60,000 bases of DNA, from assembly GCA_903813345.2 (NCBI GenBank), contig CAIIXF020000004.1, positions 15,983,513 to 16,043,512 on the forward strand, in the 5' to 3' direction. Of this stretch, positions 55,701 to 57,030 are shown one piece after another. The position numbers and the translations under genes were made by a program. Within the stretch, counting starts at the first letter, position 1, and the number at the start of each line of letters is the position of its first letter. The notes beneath the pieces were generated by a model. It was not told the DNA's origin, did no database searches, and saw nothing but the letters and a program-made list of their open reading frames with translations. This stretch comes from Owenia fusiformis (taxonomy: Eukaryota > Annelida > Polychaeta > Sabellida > Oweniidae).

Positions 55701-56277
55701 AAAAGATATAACTTCAGGTTCAATTCAGAACATCCATGTTTTTATCTGTTTTTTGGTTTGAACATTACAAATGTCTTTATGAATGAAGGCAATGTGAAAG
55801 TGGTTGAGCTTAAAATGTATTTTTTATTTATTTTTTTTTTATTACTTTTTTATTCATAGAAAACATTTGAAATTTATCATGTTTCATTTGATGAATAATT
55901 TTTAAAAAAATGTTTGGAAAAAATTAATTACGTTTCTGCGCAGGAGGGTGCAGGTCGTTATGCAACTGTACATCTTTTGTTCTGAATTATTAATAATTTC
56001 TGGGGGGGAATTTGAACATTTGCTAATCTTATTGCAGGAAAAGAGTGAAGAGATAGCATCATATGAAACCCTAGAGGCCCCTGCGACTATCAATGAATGG
56101 CTTTTGAACTTAGGATTGCCCCAATACATCAATAACTTCCTTCAATCAGGCTGGGACCAGTTGCAATTTTGCACAGGGATAACAGCACAGGACTTGGTGC
56201 AGATCAAAATATTCAATTTAGAGCACAGGAATCGCATCTTGACAAGTTTGAAAGAAATGTCATTGAATTCTACATAA
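1662..56277 (+). CDS. INPPL1: SHIP-family phosphatidylinositol 5-phosphatase, 26 exons
   Basis: Seen: 26 exons whose phases all agree join into 3624 nt, i.e. 1207 residues plus TAA. Exons: 1662-1789, 9730-9793, 10309-10450, 10899-11166, 11911-12051, 12602-12698, 14386-14475, 14740-14874, 16396-16525, 17332-17529, 17972-18168, 18598-18715, 18916-19012, 19373-19511, 21286-21385, 21850-21935, 47269-47350, 48984-49126, 49456-49513, 50006-50097, 51453-51540, 52988-53084, 54044-54105, 54709-54877, 55192-55654, 56038-56277. Domains: SH2 (about 1-105), YDVPP linker (156, 169), PH-related (about 350-450), 5-phosphatase (about 455-755, with GTWNLG, FGDLNYR, PSWCDR and TSDHKP), C2 (about 785-900), Pro/Tyr tail, SAM (about 1140-1205). 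Family knowledge: SHIP enzymes remove the 5-phosphate of PI(3,4,5)P3 at the plasma membrane to give PI(3,4)P2 and are recruited through SH2-phosphotyrosine binding. The SAM domain is a SHIP2 (INPPL1) trait and SHIP1 lacks it. A single invertebrate pro-ortholog is likely, so the symbol is approximate. Length is close to SHIP1/SHIP2 (about 1190-1260). Confidence 0.9.
2276..2884. mobile_element. TIR element rich in TTCGTAA motifs
   Basis: Ends form a 34-bp near-perfect inverted repeat (2282-2315 with 2845-2878) containing a palindrome CGTTCGTAGTAACGAACG. Inside are more than ten TTCGTAA/TTACGAA motifs. No ORF, and no clear target-site duplication. Probably a non-autonomous DNA transposon inserted in intron 1. 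Confidence 0.65.
3624..4915. mobile_element. TIR DNA transposon, 5-bp TSD GTGCT
   Basis: A 47-bp terminal inverted repeat (3624-3670 with 4869-4915, one mismatch seen) starts CACGGTGTATAA and contains CAAACGCTCC. Flanked on both sides by GTGCT (3619-3623, 4916-4920). ACGCTCCG motifs recur inside. No transposase recognised, so non-autonomous. Short ORFs at its left end are incidental. Confidence 0.75.
6738..6965 (+). CDS. Candidate orphan coding exon in intron 1
   Basis: After a tcataag acceptor the frame reads AIEDCGVRADFSTIHDNGST, then CGTPDMLMSTLSRSKTISTK and ends LSKSISKSKKC plus TAA at 6963-6965. Its composition is less AT-biased than its surroundings and AT-rich 3' UTR-like sequence follows, with AATAAA near 7371. 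From this acceptor it does not splice in phase to SHIP exon 1 (immediate TAG). An internal acceptor (atttcag, exon from 6773) would be in phase with exon 1. Product unknown, and it may be a processed remnant or alternative terminal exon. Confidence 0.3.
   Translation, partial: AIEDCGVRADFSTIHDNGSTQINLISTCGTPDMLMSTLSRSKTISTKRMVLEQDKIDVLGNKRSLSKSISKSKKC
7496..8949. mobile_element. Mariner-like TIR element filled by ~80-bp satellite
   Basis: Ends are CAGTGAAACCTG and its reverse complement CAGGTTTCACTG, each next to TA, so the target duplication is probably TA as in Tc1/mariner-type MITEs. The interior is about 17 copies of an ~80-bp unit containing GTGTTCCACTTACAGAGG and GTTGGTCTTGGGACTCTG. 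Variants recur in the same order 638 bp apart (e.g. TGGTGTTTGG at 7753 and 8391), an 8-unit higher-order repeat. A single-unit relative sits at 56686-56850. Confidence 0.75.
9216..9600. repeat. Duplicated tRNA-derived SINE fragments
   Basis: Two copies of GAGAGCAATTGTCCAGAAAG followed by GGTC.TGGGTTC.ATCC (B-box-like), at about 9403-9455 and 9529-9590. The flanking CTAGTTAATCTCTAGAT-type segment is also doubled (9216-9270, 9454-9515). Looks like a tandem pair of SINE heads just before exon 2. The short overlapping ORFs here are not genes. Confidence 0.45.
9730..9793 (+). CDS. INPPL1: SHIP exon 2: SH2 continuation
   Basis: Follows a tttcag acceptor. One base completes a Leu codon, then 21 codons read YQNKIHQYRILPNDEG and on to a gtaggt donor. 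HQYRILPNDEG matches the SHIP SH2 strand normally written YRILPNEDD. Intron 1 before it is 7.9 kb. Confidence 0.88.
9955..10200. repeat. TTTCAATGAA-type low-complexity repeat
   Basis: Irregular tandem reiterations of TTTCAATGAA/ATTGTTTCAATG in intron 2. No coding potential. Confidence 0.6.
10309..10450 (+). CDS. INPPL1: SHIP exon 3: end of SH2
   Basis: Lies between an actag acceptor and a gtacag donor. It reads RRFVSLEQLIHEYIGRGENN, then an acidic stretch, matching the final SH2 helix of SHIP (FFTKLDQLIEFYKKEN). It ends in phase 1. Confidence 0.87.
10899..11166 (+). CDS. INPPL1: SHIP exon 4: linker with two YDVPP motifs
   Basis: Begins in phase 1 after ctcag and ends in phase 2 before gtaaaa. 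It codes an acidic, then Pro-rich linker with two near-identical blocks GQTYDVPP at about residues 153-160 and 166-173. pY-D-V-P is the binding consensus of Crk/CrkL-type SH2 domains (family knowledge), so these are plausible phosphotyrosine docking sites. The last part, EISRHFLMRFATLDMSR, begins an alpha-helical linker. Confidence 0.85.
11466..11537 (+). tRNA. tRNA-His(GTG)
   Basis: A 72-nt cloverleaf lies in intron 4 of the phosphatase gene, same strand. The acceptor stem GCCGTGA pairs with TCACGGC, followed by A. The D-arm includes TAGTGGTTAGG (A box). The anticodon stem CCACG/CGTGG encloses loop TTGTGGC with anticodon GTG. The T-arm is CAG-TTTCGAATC-CTG (B box GTTTCGAATCC). A T-run suitable for Pol III termination follows about 10-20 nt downstream. 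It is nearly the animal tRNA-His consensus, so probably functional. Confidence 0.93.
11637..11910 (+). repeat. Tandem duplication with truncated exon 5 copy
   Basis: A ~176-bp unit (ACATGTGA...CAGCTGATGTAATCTAGCCAATGATATTAC...TTTCAG plus exon 5 start) is present about 1.5 times. It includes an extra acceptor at 11734 and a pseudo-exon 11735-11822 almost identical to exon 5 up to GCAACTTTAG. The pseudo-exon then runs into intron unit instead of the rest of the exon and has no usable donor. Confidence 0.8.
11911..12051 (+). CDS. INPPL1: SHIP exon 5: helical linker
   Basis: Follows a tttcag acceptor. Phase 2 in, phase 2 out, gtaaat donor. Codes EFIDVVRKYIESGVQDD and a helix ending EVLKEAAKQLNR. 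This matches the SHIP region that follows SH2 (QRLQSMDTSGL...LLCKEL). A truncated copy of the same exon lies just upstream at 11735-11822. Confidence 0.85.
12164..12322. mobile_element. Short MITE, GGCCCGTAGCC ends (copy A)
   Basis: Ends GCTCGTAGCCAG and GGCTACGGGCCTGC are inverted. The interior has CTCAGAATGGTGAAAAACTG and CATGATTTTGAAAG, shared with the copy at 43716-43898. A C-run lies at 12300-12308. Located in intron 5. Confidence 0.6.
12602..12698 (+). CDS. INPPL1: SHIP exon 6, ending at a GC donor
   Basis: After ttttag the exon reads EVDTFLYKTEVMKSLFDN and on to IMIK, and ends AAAG|GCATGT. The GC donor keeps phase 0 into exon 7 (AEDKKDDLSIGRIC). The nearest GT (in gcatgtactc) would give phase 1 and an immediate in-frame stop in exon 7. 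Confidence 0.8.
12816..13812. mobile_element. TA-flanked TIR element, ~1 kb
   Basis: Termini CAGGGTGGTCC...GTGAACCC and GGGTTCAC...GGACCACCCTG are inverted repeats of about 32 bp, flanked by TA on each side (12814-12815, 13813-13814). No intact transposase. Tc1/mariner-type non-autonomous element in intron 6. Confidence 0.75.
13905..14015 (-). repeat. Inverted copy of exon 5 / intron 4 segment
   Basis: On the minus strand this reads GATGATGCCACAAGTGCAAC, then ACAAAGGACATGTGACACAA, then CAGCTGATGTAATCTAGCC. That is the same order as 11792-11900 on the plus strand (end of pseudo-exon 5 plus intron unit). It gives an inverted pair flanking exons 5 and 6 and the 12816-13812 transposon. Confidence 0.75.
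14386..14475 (+). CDS. INPPL1: SHIP exon 7: helical linker
   Basis: Thirty codons between ttttcag and a gtttgg donor, phase 0 on both sides. Codes AEDKKDDLSIGRICAKLASC and on to KLLEIK. It corresponds to the SHIP segment INMVSKLSQLTSLLSSIEDK. Confidence 0.82.
14740..14874 (+). CDS. INPPL1: SHIP exon 8: linker into PH-related domain
   Basis: Forty-five codons after attttcag, before gtaagc. Codes GMSTLKELKKSMEEGVYEE, a basic Ser-rich stretch, then RPHIPPTIFE. That end matches SHIP RPSLIPPVTFE, the entry to the PH-related domain. Confidence 0.85.
14875..16395. other. Intron 8
   Basis: No gene seen. A tandem pair of an ~140-bp segment (TTGCCTTCTAACAACACACA ... CACAATGC.GCTATACCATGCA) occupies about 15860-16082 and produces spurious short ORFs on both strands. 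Confidence 0.6.
16396..16525 (+). CDS. INPPL1: SHIP exon 9: PH-related domain, first half
   Basis: Starts VKIKGKTQSHKYTLTVDIMAGKL, ends NSNLFTHDK in phase 1 before gtaagt. This aligns with SHIP VDVESGKLIIKKSKDG...FYSHKK. The 3' part of the exon and its donor are repeated four more times downstream (to about 17100). Confidence 0.85.
16421..17100 (+). repeat. 131-bp array over the exon 9 donor
   Basis: Five full units plus a partial one, starting GTCACAAGTATACATTGACA at 16421, 16552, 16683, 16814, 16944 and 17075. Each full unit contains the 3' two-thirds of exon 9, its AAA(A)GTAAGT donor and a few intron bases. Copies 2-5 lack the true acceptor. Reading through the first donor meets a stop at 16567. 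Confidence 0.88.
17332..17529 (+). CDS. INPPL1: SHIP exon 10: PH-R end and start of phosphatase
   Basis: Follows attttcag. Codes LQLIKSTSNKCNLDVIIEG, then FDSVRSRENFCQLIQQMRHM, then QISLFIGTWNLG. GTWN-G is the first signature of the inositol 5-phosphatase fold, whose asparagine helps bind the metal ion. Phase 2 in, phase 1 out. Confidence 0.92.
17972..18168 (+). CDS. INPPL1: SHIP exon 11: phosphatase domain
   Basis: Follows attttag. Reads WLRSQGLGKTRDKS, then VHDVYVIGFQESPLNKEDL and an end LDVELHV before gtgagt. H/YVIGFQE is the second 5-phosphatase signature, with the catalytic glutamate (human TQE). Phase 1 in, phase 0 out. Confidence 0.92.
18598..18715 (+). CDS. INPPL1: SHIP exon 12: phosphatase domain
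   Basis: After atttcag it reads SLWGIKLIALCKPEHLHRIS and TDNVKTGIANALG. The V-KTGIANALGNKG stretch, completed in exon 13, is almost identical to SHIP1/2. Ends in phase 1 at gtaaga. Confidence 0.92.
18916..19012 (+). CDS. INPPL1: SHIP exon 13: phosphatase domain
   Basis: After ttcttcag it reads GNKGAVGLSFHFNGTSFCF and INSHLTSGSEKN. NSHL carries a conserved active-site histidine of the family. The donor and about 37 nt around it are duplicated at about 19090-19127. Confidence 0.92.
19373..19511 (+). CDS. INPPL1: SHIP exon 14: phosphatase domain, GDLNYR
   Basis: After gtttcag it reads RRNQNFRDILKGLNLGG, then NRFHHLFWFGDLNYRLENE. The GDxNYR motif holds the catalytic Asp/Asn pair. Phase 0 at its gtatgt donor. 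Confidence 0.93.
19536..20618. mobile_element. Tc1/mariner-like element with decayed transposase
   Basis: Termini CAGGGTGTCCGGAAAGTAAAG and its inverted counterpart (CTTTACTTTCCGGACACCCTA) next to TA at both ends. On the minus strand, around 20170-19870, fragments in different frames read NAPIHKAK, GPYFPDNGLLDF and HKECLDNGGKYI. These resemble the D-NAPIH-A, WPPYSPDLNPLDF and C-x-x-x-GGxF parts of a DDE transposase. Dead by frameshifts and stops. Located in intron 14. Confidence 0.65.
20690..20850. repeat. Dispersed repeat, copy 1
   Basis: Begins CAGGGGTGTGCCAAGGATTT and contains ACAGTCTCTATCATCATAG and GCACCATGAACAAAATCCC. A diverged relative lies at 51592-51745. Family not identified. Confidence 0.5.
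20870..21285 (+). repeat. 68-bp array over the exon 15 acceptor
   Basis: Six units, apparently identical by eye, each with TTTCAG acceptor plus the first ~44 nt of exon 15. They start at 20878, 20946, 21014, 21082, 21150 and 21218, followed by the true exon at 21286. Unit copies read CAT where the real exon has TAT. Use of any upstream acceptor without a donor reads into AGC TGA at the next unit. Confidence 0.9.
21286..21385 (+). CDS. INPPL1: SHIP exon 15: phosphatase domain
   Basis: Seventh and last acceptor of a 68-bp tandem array. Reads LILKQVSNKNYTMLLNDDQL and on to HNKEAFIHF, equivalent to SHIP IIQKIKQQQYADLLSHDQL. Only this copy continues into a full exon with a gtaagt donor. Confidence 0.9.
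21850..21935 (+). CDS. INPPL1: SHIP exon 16: phosphatase domain
   Basis: After tttgcag it reads NEEEIQFPPTYRFEKGG and WQKFKKTG. FPPTYRFE matches the conserved FAPTYRFE. Phase 0 at gtaagt. The following intron is 25.3 kb and holds the antisense lectin-like genes and a LINE. Confidence 0.92.
22999..24388 (-). CDS. Secreted C-type-lectin-like protein, copy 1
   Basis: Three exons on the minus strand: 24388-24262, 23962-23765, 23261-22999. Spliced length is 195 residues with phases 1/1. Exon 1 gives a signal peptide (MLMLTKIVLVLGLIEG) and a short family-specific block ending YFNKATALF. Exon 2 holds CLPGFFKMFWENDNCYMF and FCTEAALGNGLVAIPTE, the first half of a long-form C-type-lectin-like domain. 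Exon 3 holds YWTSG, GTWVWTT, FNYTKFWEGTG and SICQHF. The conserved NYT is an N-glycosylation sequon. The C2-C3 cysteine pair and the EPN/QPD and WND calcium/sugar motifs are absent. Canonical Ca-dependent sugar binding is therefore not expected, and the function is unknown. The gene is nested antisense in intron 16 of the phosphatase gene. Confidence 0.78.
25302..28567 (-). pseudogene. LINE ORF2 (endonuclease-reverse transcriptase), broken
   Basis: The endonuclease starts at 28567 (MHWNVNSWTNSNGPIRSQII, then NPDIICLNETKL). It shifts frame near 28260 to TIFAAYSPPEGGERG and LIICGDLNAR, and then loses the rest of the endonuclease by deletion near 28070. The linker ORF 28067-27630 is followed by a frameshift. 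RT follows: GKAIGIDYLPGEVF, PLNYRGISLLC, DEQNGFRKLR, FICFIDVEKCFDKIDR across another frameshift, and the catalytic YADD near 26730. The C-terminal part 25853-25302 has CQICNSNEIENETHFVFEC, a zinc-knuckle typical of LINE C termini. Between 25930 and 26135 the reading is lost, possibly by a small insertion. Confidence 0.8.
26052..26096. repeat. Small perfect-type hairpin in LINE 3' part
   Basis: TATGCGTCTGAGGT, a short loop, and ACCTCAGACACATA form an inverted repeat within the disrupted region of LINE ORF2. May mark a small insertion. Confidence 0.45.
28598..29749 (-). pseudogene. LINE ORF1 (coiled coil, RRM-like, RG-rich)
   Basis: From ATG at 29749 the frame is open to the stop at 28598 except for TAG at codon 10 (plus cta at 29720-29722). 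N-terminal Ser/Thr/Pro-rich part, then a charged helical repeat (KTELVACVKDKLIQSIKDEL) likely to form a coiled coil. Next comes an RRM-like block starting SVIIRNVPYQNNEDVTKKA, and a C-terminal GRGSGPRGGQGRGQNRGRG tail suited to RNA binding. This layout is typical of ORF1 nucleic-acid chaperones of LINEs. Confidence 0.7.
31710..33521 (-). CDS. Secreted C-type-lectin-like protein, copy 2
   Basis: Exons 33521-33395, 32683-32486 and 31990-31710. Spliced length is 201 residues. Exon 1 (127 nt) and exon 2 (198 nt) have exactly the lengths of copy 1, and the ATG at 33521 gives the same exon length. Signal peptide MMLCLGYVLMLMGLEG, then SMEWKGKNIQYFNRPTALF. Exon 2 reads CLPGFYKMIMQNESCYMFVT and FCTEGALGNGLVAVETE. 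The usual FWQND segment is changed to IMQNE, losing the tryptophan. Exon 3 has YWTSGSNVADGTWTWTT, FNYTKFWEGTG and SICQHF, and is six codons longer at its C terminus (DSKAES). A tRNA-like SINE piece lies in its first intron. Confidence 0.77.
32763..32870. repeat. tRNA-like SINE fragment
   Basis: GTAGTGGCTAGCCCTTATGA and GGTGTAGAG are followed by GGTGCTGGGTTTGATTCCC, resembling A and B boxes of a tRNA-derived SINE head. No clean cloverleaf, so not called as a tRNA. Confidence 0.35.
34388..34684. repeat. Direct repeat pair, ~130 bp
   Basis: GGCAGAGTTTC.ATCGATG through TGCAATAAAAATCAACTTTTG occurs at about 34389-34505 and 34553-34678 with few differences. Lies between lectin-like copies 2 and 3. 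Confidence 0.65.
34951..36110 (-). CDS. Secreted C-type-lectin-like protein, copy 3
   Basis: Exons 36110-35981, 35848-35651 and 35204-34951. Spliced length is 193 residues. The ATG at 36110 gives MLLVIYAFVCGLMISGECSD, a signal peptide. An in-frame ATG at 36149 would add 13 residues, but the shorter form matches the other copies. Then SMQWRGQSIQYFNRETALF. Exon 2: CLPGFFRGFWQNDNCYMFVT and FCTEAALGNGLVAIPTE. Exon 3: FWTSGENVIDGVWTWST, FNYTKFWEGH, YYDW and SICQHFIVSR. Its second intron holds a cluster of TTGCATCA-containing repeats (35265-35560). Confidence 0.8.
35265..35560. repeat. TTGCATCAATCAAATG tandem repeats
   Basis: Ten units spaced about 29-32 nt in the second intron of lectin-like copy 3. 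Eight contain exact TTGCATCA (starts near 35269, 35298, 35327, 35386, 35417, 35448, 35480 and 35510). The others have TTGCTTCA and TTGCAGCA. TTGCATCA is the core of C/EBP-ATF composite elements in vertebrates, so a regulatory role is possible but unproven. Confidence 0.75.
37466..38401 (-). CDS. Secreted C-type-lectin-like protein, copy 4
   Basis: Exons 38401-38272, 38074-37877 and 37722-37466. Spliced length is 194 residues. It is the most compact copy, with introns of 197 and 154 nt. Signal peptide MMLSLTPIFVLGLVVTLCIG (an in-frame ATG two codons upstream at 38407 is also possible), then TMQWNGKKIQYFDRATALF. Exon 2: CLPGFFKGVWQNETCYMFVT and FCTEGALGNGLVAIPTE. Exon 3: YWTSGENFSGLWTWGTS, FNYTKFWTGS, YYDW and SICQHFIVSR. 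The frame is open throughout, although exon 3 contains no start codon and is easy to miss in ORF lists. Confidence 0.77.
38410..41350. other. Gap between lectin-like copies 4 and 5
   Basis: No gene recognised. About 39113-39190 (minus) has a tRNA-like head ending CCAGGTTCGAATCCCGCCCC, likely a SINE. Around 40630-40790 there are AT-rich palindromic strings (CAGTACAAATTTGTACTG). Confidence 0.55.
39110..39195 (-). repeat. tRNA-derived SINE head
   Basis: On the minus strand GATTGCTCGGATGATAGG (A-box-like) and CAGGTTCGAATCCCGCC (B box) are spaced as in Pol III promoters. The stems do not close into a tRNA. Confidence 0.45.
41355..42692 (-). pseudogene. C-type-lectin-like copy 5 with nonsense codon
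   Basis: Same three-exon layout: 42692-42563, 42139-41942 and 41617-41355, with splice sites and phases kept. Exon 1 gives MLFLIYTFLFGQMISGECLE and SMQWRGQNIEFFNRPTALF. In exon 2 the frame CLPGFFKGFW is followed by TAG (plus-strand cta at 42093-42095) where the other copies have CAG (Gln), then NESCYMFVISRQTRSEA. A single C-to-T change explains it. Everything else is open, including exon 3 (YWTSGENVIDGVWTWST, FNYTKFWPEHN, SICQHFVLSS). The copy therefore looks recently inactivated, or the site could be polymorphic or a sequencing error. Confidence 0.75.
43651..44683. mobile_element. Foldback/Mutator-like element, 10-bp TSD
   Basis: Ends GGGTTTGTAG and CTACAAACCC. Flanked by TATCTAGAAA on both sides (43641-43650, 44684-44693). 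The arms are long inverted repeats (left about 43651-44161, right about 44366-44683). They include GGTACCGGGTAG, CATGCTGGGTTCAAACTTGG and GGTGCGATCGCACC. The left arm is longer because a MITE sits in it. A long TIR and 9-11 bp TSD are Mutator-like traits. Confidence 0.75.
43716..43898. mobile_element. Short MITE, GGCCCGTAGCC ends (copy B)
   Basis: Inserted in the left arm of the foldback element. The opposite arm lacks it. Ends GCCCGTAGCCAG and CTGGCTGCGGGC are inverted. Interior shares ATTCTCAGAATGGTGAAAAA and GCATGATTTTGAAAG with the copy at 12164-12322. Confidence 0.7.
45257..45284. repeat. Poly-G tract, 28 nt
   Basis: Uninterrupted G28 on the plus strand. It could form a G-quadruplex, and its length in the assembly is uncertain. 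Confidence 0.9.
45284..45745. repeat. 231-bp tandem duplication
   Basis: GTAGGTACGAAAAATTTCG starts at 45284 and again at 45515, and the two units are nearly identical to the end (CTGGCGTGACTTCAAATTCT). Explains pairs of identical short ORFs. Confidence 0.85.
47107..47165 (+). pseudogene. INPPL1: Decayed copy of phosphatase exon 17
   Basis: After cttccag the frame reads VQINVPSW, then YCIV and TAA, where the real exon 160 bp downstream reads VRINVPSWCDRILW. The preceding CATAACAT.AAATAGGATG is shared too. It is an old tandem duplication that has lost the catalytic CDR. Confidence 0.7.
47269..47350 (+). CDS. INPPL1: SHIP exon 17: PSWCDRILW motif
   Basis: After gatttcag it reads VRINVPSWCDRILWKSHPET and ends TSYG in phase 1. 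P-x-W-C-D-R-I is the diagnostic substrate-binding signature of 5-phosphatases. The last 24 nt and the gtatgc donor are repeated about 15 times downstream. Confidence 0.93.
47327..48698 (+). repeat. 83-90-bp array over the exon 17 donor
   Basis: About 16 units. Each has the last ~24 nt of exon 17 (ATACATACTCAGTACATCTTATG), its GTATGCTGTT donor, and ACATGATTACAGTCAAACCT with GTATAATAAGAATGCGG. Later units are longer (ATACATTAACATG). The CAGTCAAACCTGTATAA part resembles a MITE end. Read-through from exon 17 meets TGA about 30 nt after the donor. Confidence 0.9.
48984..49126 (+). CDS. INPPL1: SHIP exon 18: end of phosphatase, start of C2
   Basis: After ctttcag it reads CAEDISTSDHKPVFASFDIG. SDHKPV holds the catalytic Asp-His pair and closes the phosphatase domain. 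It then runs into GDKSVQIYFENVETE, the beginning of the C2 domain. Phase 0 at gtaaaa. Confidence 0.92.
49456..49513 (+). CDS. INPPL1: SHIP exon 19: C2 domain
   Basis: After cttccag, 19 codons read IKTSCKQTFVLEFHSDCLE, equivalent to SHIP LKTKSQTKFYLEFHSSCLE. Phase 1 at gtaagt. Confidence 0.9.
50006..50097 (+). CDS. INPPL1: SHIP exon 20: C2 domain loop
   Basis: Acceptor ttcaag, donor gtaagt, phase 1 in and 0 out. Codes APVSSKPNLSYGSKPG and CPKWLSPSQILPT. It sits where SHIP has a variable loop, so conservation is low. The exon is accepted because phases and splice sites fit on both sides. Confidence 0.7.
50600..51452 (+). repeat. 95-bp array over the exon 21 acceptor
   Basis: Eight upstream copies of TTTCAG plus the first 60 nt of exon 21, with acceptors before 50646, 50740, 50833, 50926, 51073, 51168, 51263 and 51358. 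The true exon starts at 51453. In each copy GCT GTA is followed at once by TAA, so every pseudo-exon codes 20 residues or fewer and a stop. The first two copies are the most diverged. Confidence 0.9.
51453..51540 (+). CDS. INPPL1: SHIP exon 21: C2 domain
   Basis: Ninth acceptor of a 95-bp array. Reads LHPIITDCDYLADQYITVAV and CCADGDEYY, matching SHIP LKPIISDPEYLLDQHILISI. Only this copy continues past GCTGTA into TGCTGTGCAG and a gtaaga donor. Confidence 0.9.
51592..51745. repeat. Dispersed repeat, copy 2
   Basis: CAGGGGTGTCCCCAGGATTT and ACAGTCTCCATTATCATAG align with the copy at 20690-20850, including GTGCCATGAATGAAATCCCC. Confidence 0.5.
52988..53084 (+). CDS. INPPL1: SHIP exon 22: end of C2
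   Basis: After cttgtag it reads GESVLSLRSKFSITPQRFEA and LMHQGEETGRIK, matching SHIP GEGCIALRLE...LTHHGELTGHFQG. Phase 1 in, 2 out, gtaagt donor. Confidence 0.9.
53333..53848. mobile_element. TTAA-flanked MITE with CACGTG inverted repeat
   Basis: Ends AGGACAACTGAAATAG and (inverted) AGCAGATATGAAATGG sit next to TTAA (53329-53332, 53849-53852). An internal inverted pair TTGGCCCCCACGTGAT occurs near 53490 and 53670. piggyBac/Kolobok-type TTAA targeting is inferred. Located in intron 22. Confidence 0.5.
54044..54105 (+). CDS. INPPL1: SHIP exon 23
   Basis: After attttag it reads KGYMHVKSDSMRTSNPGRRS Y before gtgagt. Equivalent to the last C2 strand of SHIP (GEIKLQTS). Phase 2 in, 1 out. Confidence 0.83.
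54278..54403. repeat. Nested hairpin
   Basis: A 23-bp inverted repeat CATAGGCCCGGGAACATGTA(TAA) with its complement at 54381-54403 encloses a second hairpin GTTCTGTATGG / CCATACAGAAC. Possibly a tiny foldback element in intron 23. Confidence 0.7.
54709..54877 (+). CDS. INPPL1: SHIP exon 24: tail with SH3-type proline motif
   Basis: After tttttcag it reads ELIYMDFQIKSDPEV, a Ser/His-rich stretch, then GRRPPVPRPGS, an SH3-ligand-like PxxPR cluster. Ends in phase 2 before gtatgt. Confidence 0.82.
55192..55654 (+). CDS. INPPL1: SHIP exon 25: Pro/Ser-rich tail
   Basis: After ccttttcag, 154 codons to a gtatta donor. Low-complexity tail with AKPAPPPRKPRL (SH3-type) and tyrosines in VLYQDVP, PLYNDAA and AVYSEVAVE. 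VxYxxV resembles an ITIM, and YQDVP again fits a pYxxP docking site. These are motif readings only. Confidence 0.85.
56038..56277 (+). CDS. INPPL1: SHIP exon 26: SAM domain and stop
   Basis: After attgcag it reads 79 codons to TAA. A SAM domain is clear: TINEWLLNLGLPQYINNFLQ, then GITAQDLVQIKIFN and LEHRNRILTSLKEM. The W-L-x-x-L-x-L-x-x-Y and D-L core and the final R-x-x-I-L-x-x-L helix are typical. In SHIP2 this domain mediates SAM-SAM contacts with proteins such as Arap3 and EphA2 (family knowledge). Confidence 0.92.
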   Translation, partial: EKSEEIASYETLEAPATINEWLLNLGLPQYINNFLQSGWDQLQFCTGITAQDLVQIKIFNLEHRNRILTSLKEMSLNST

Positions 56278-57030
56278 TGATGATGAATTAAAGTATTTAA
56301 GCACGTGGACCTACATGTATAGTGGGGACCATGCATGAAAACAAATGTACACAAACAACATTCAGTACCATGTAATATTGATGGAGCCATGTATTTGACT
56401 TAGACCATGCATAGTTTTACTGCATTCTTATTGTTTTTAGGCCTCGTAGAAAAATCAAGGGCCATTAGCCACCACTTATTAGATATAATATTTATAAACA
56501 CGAAGGTTTTATTTCCAAAATCACTTTCAGAAATTGCCATGTTGAGGTCTTTATTTTCCTAAACATGCTGAAAAGGAAGCCCATTCAAATCGAAGAAAGT
56601 TGCATTTTATAATTTGGGTCTGAACTCGCACTTATATCACACCCTACAATGTAACCATTCGAGCTAAAATGAAATAATGAATAAACAGGAAAACCTGTTC
56701 AAGTGGAACACAATTGGAACCTTTAAAAGTGTTCCACTTGGGTGATGTTTCATTTATAGAGGTTCATTTATCAGTTGGTCTCGGGACTCTGAAAAATGTT
56801 CCACTAACAGAGGTGTTCCACTTCTAGAGCTGTTCCACATGTTTCACCCTACTCGTACATGTATGTTAATCATGTAGACTAAGTTGTTAGACTTAAGCAT
56901 TTCATTTGTGTGATTCACTATTGTAAAGAGATTGCAAAATAATGTATGGTAAATGTAGAGCAATATGTATGTCATTCCTTATGATCGGAAAGTGAGATGA
57001 GGACTGAATGTACACTCTTCTCAATAAAAT
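56278..57030 (+). other. INPPL1: 3' UTR of the phosphatase gene with poly(A) signals
   Basis: Follows the TAA at 56275-56277. AATAAA hexamers occur at 56680-56685 and 57023-57028. Which is used is not visible from sequence. Confidence 0.5.
56686..56850. mobile_element. Solo relative of the 7.5-8.9 kb satellite element
   Basis: Ends CAGGAAAACCTG and CATGTTTCACCCT. The interior has AAAAGTGTTCCACTTGGG, CAGTTGGTCTCGGGACTCTG and CAGAGGTGTTCCACTT. It is about one unit of the large array with flanking ends, i.e. an unexpanded form. Confidence 0.7.
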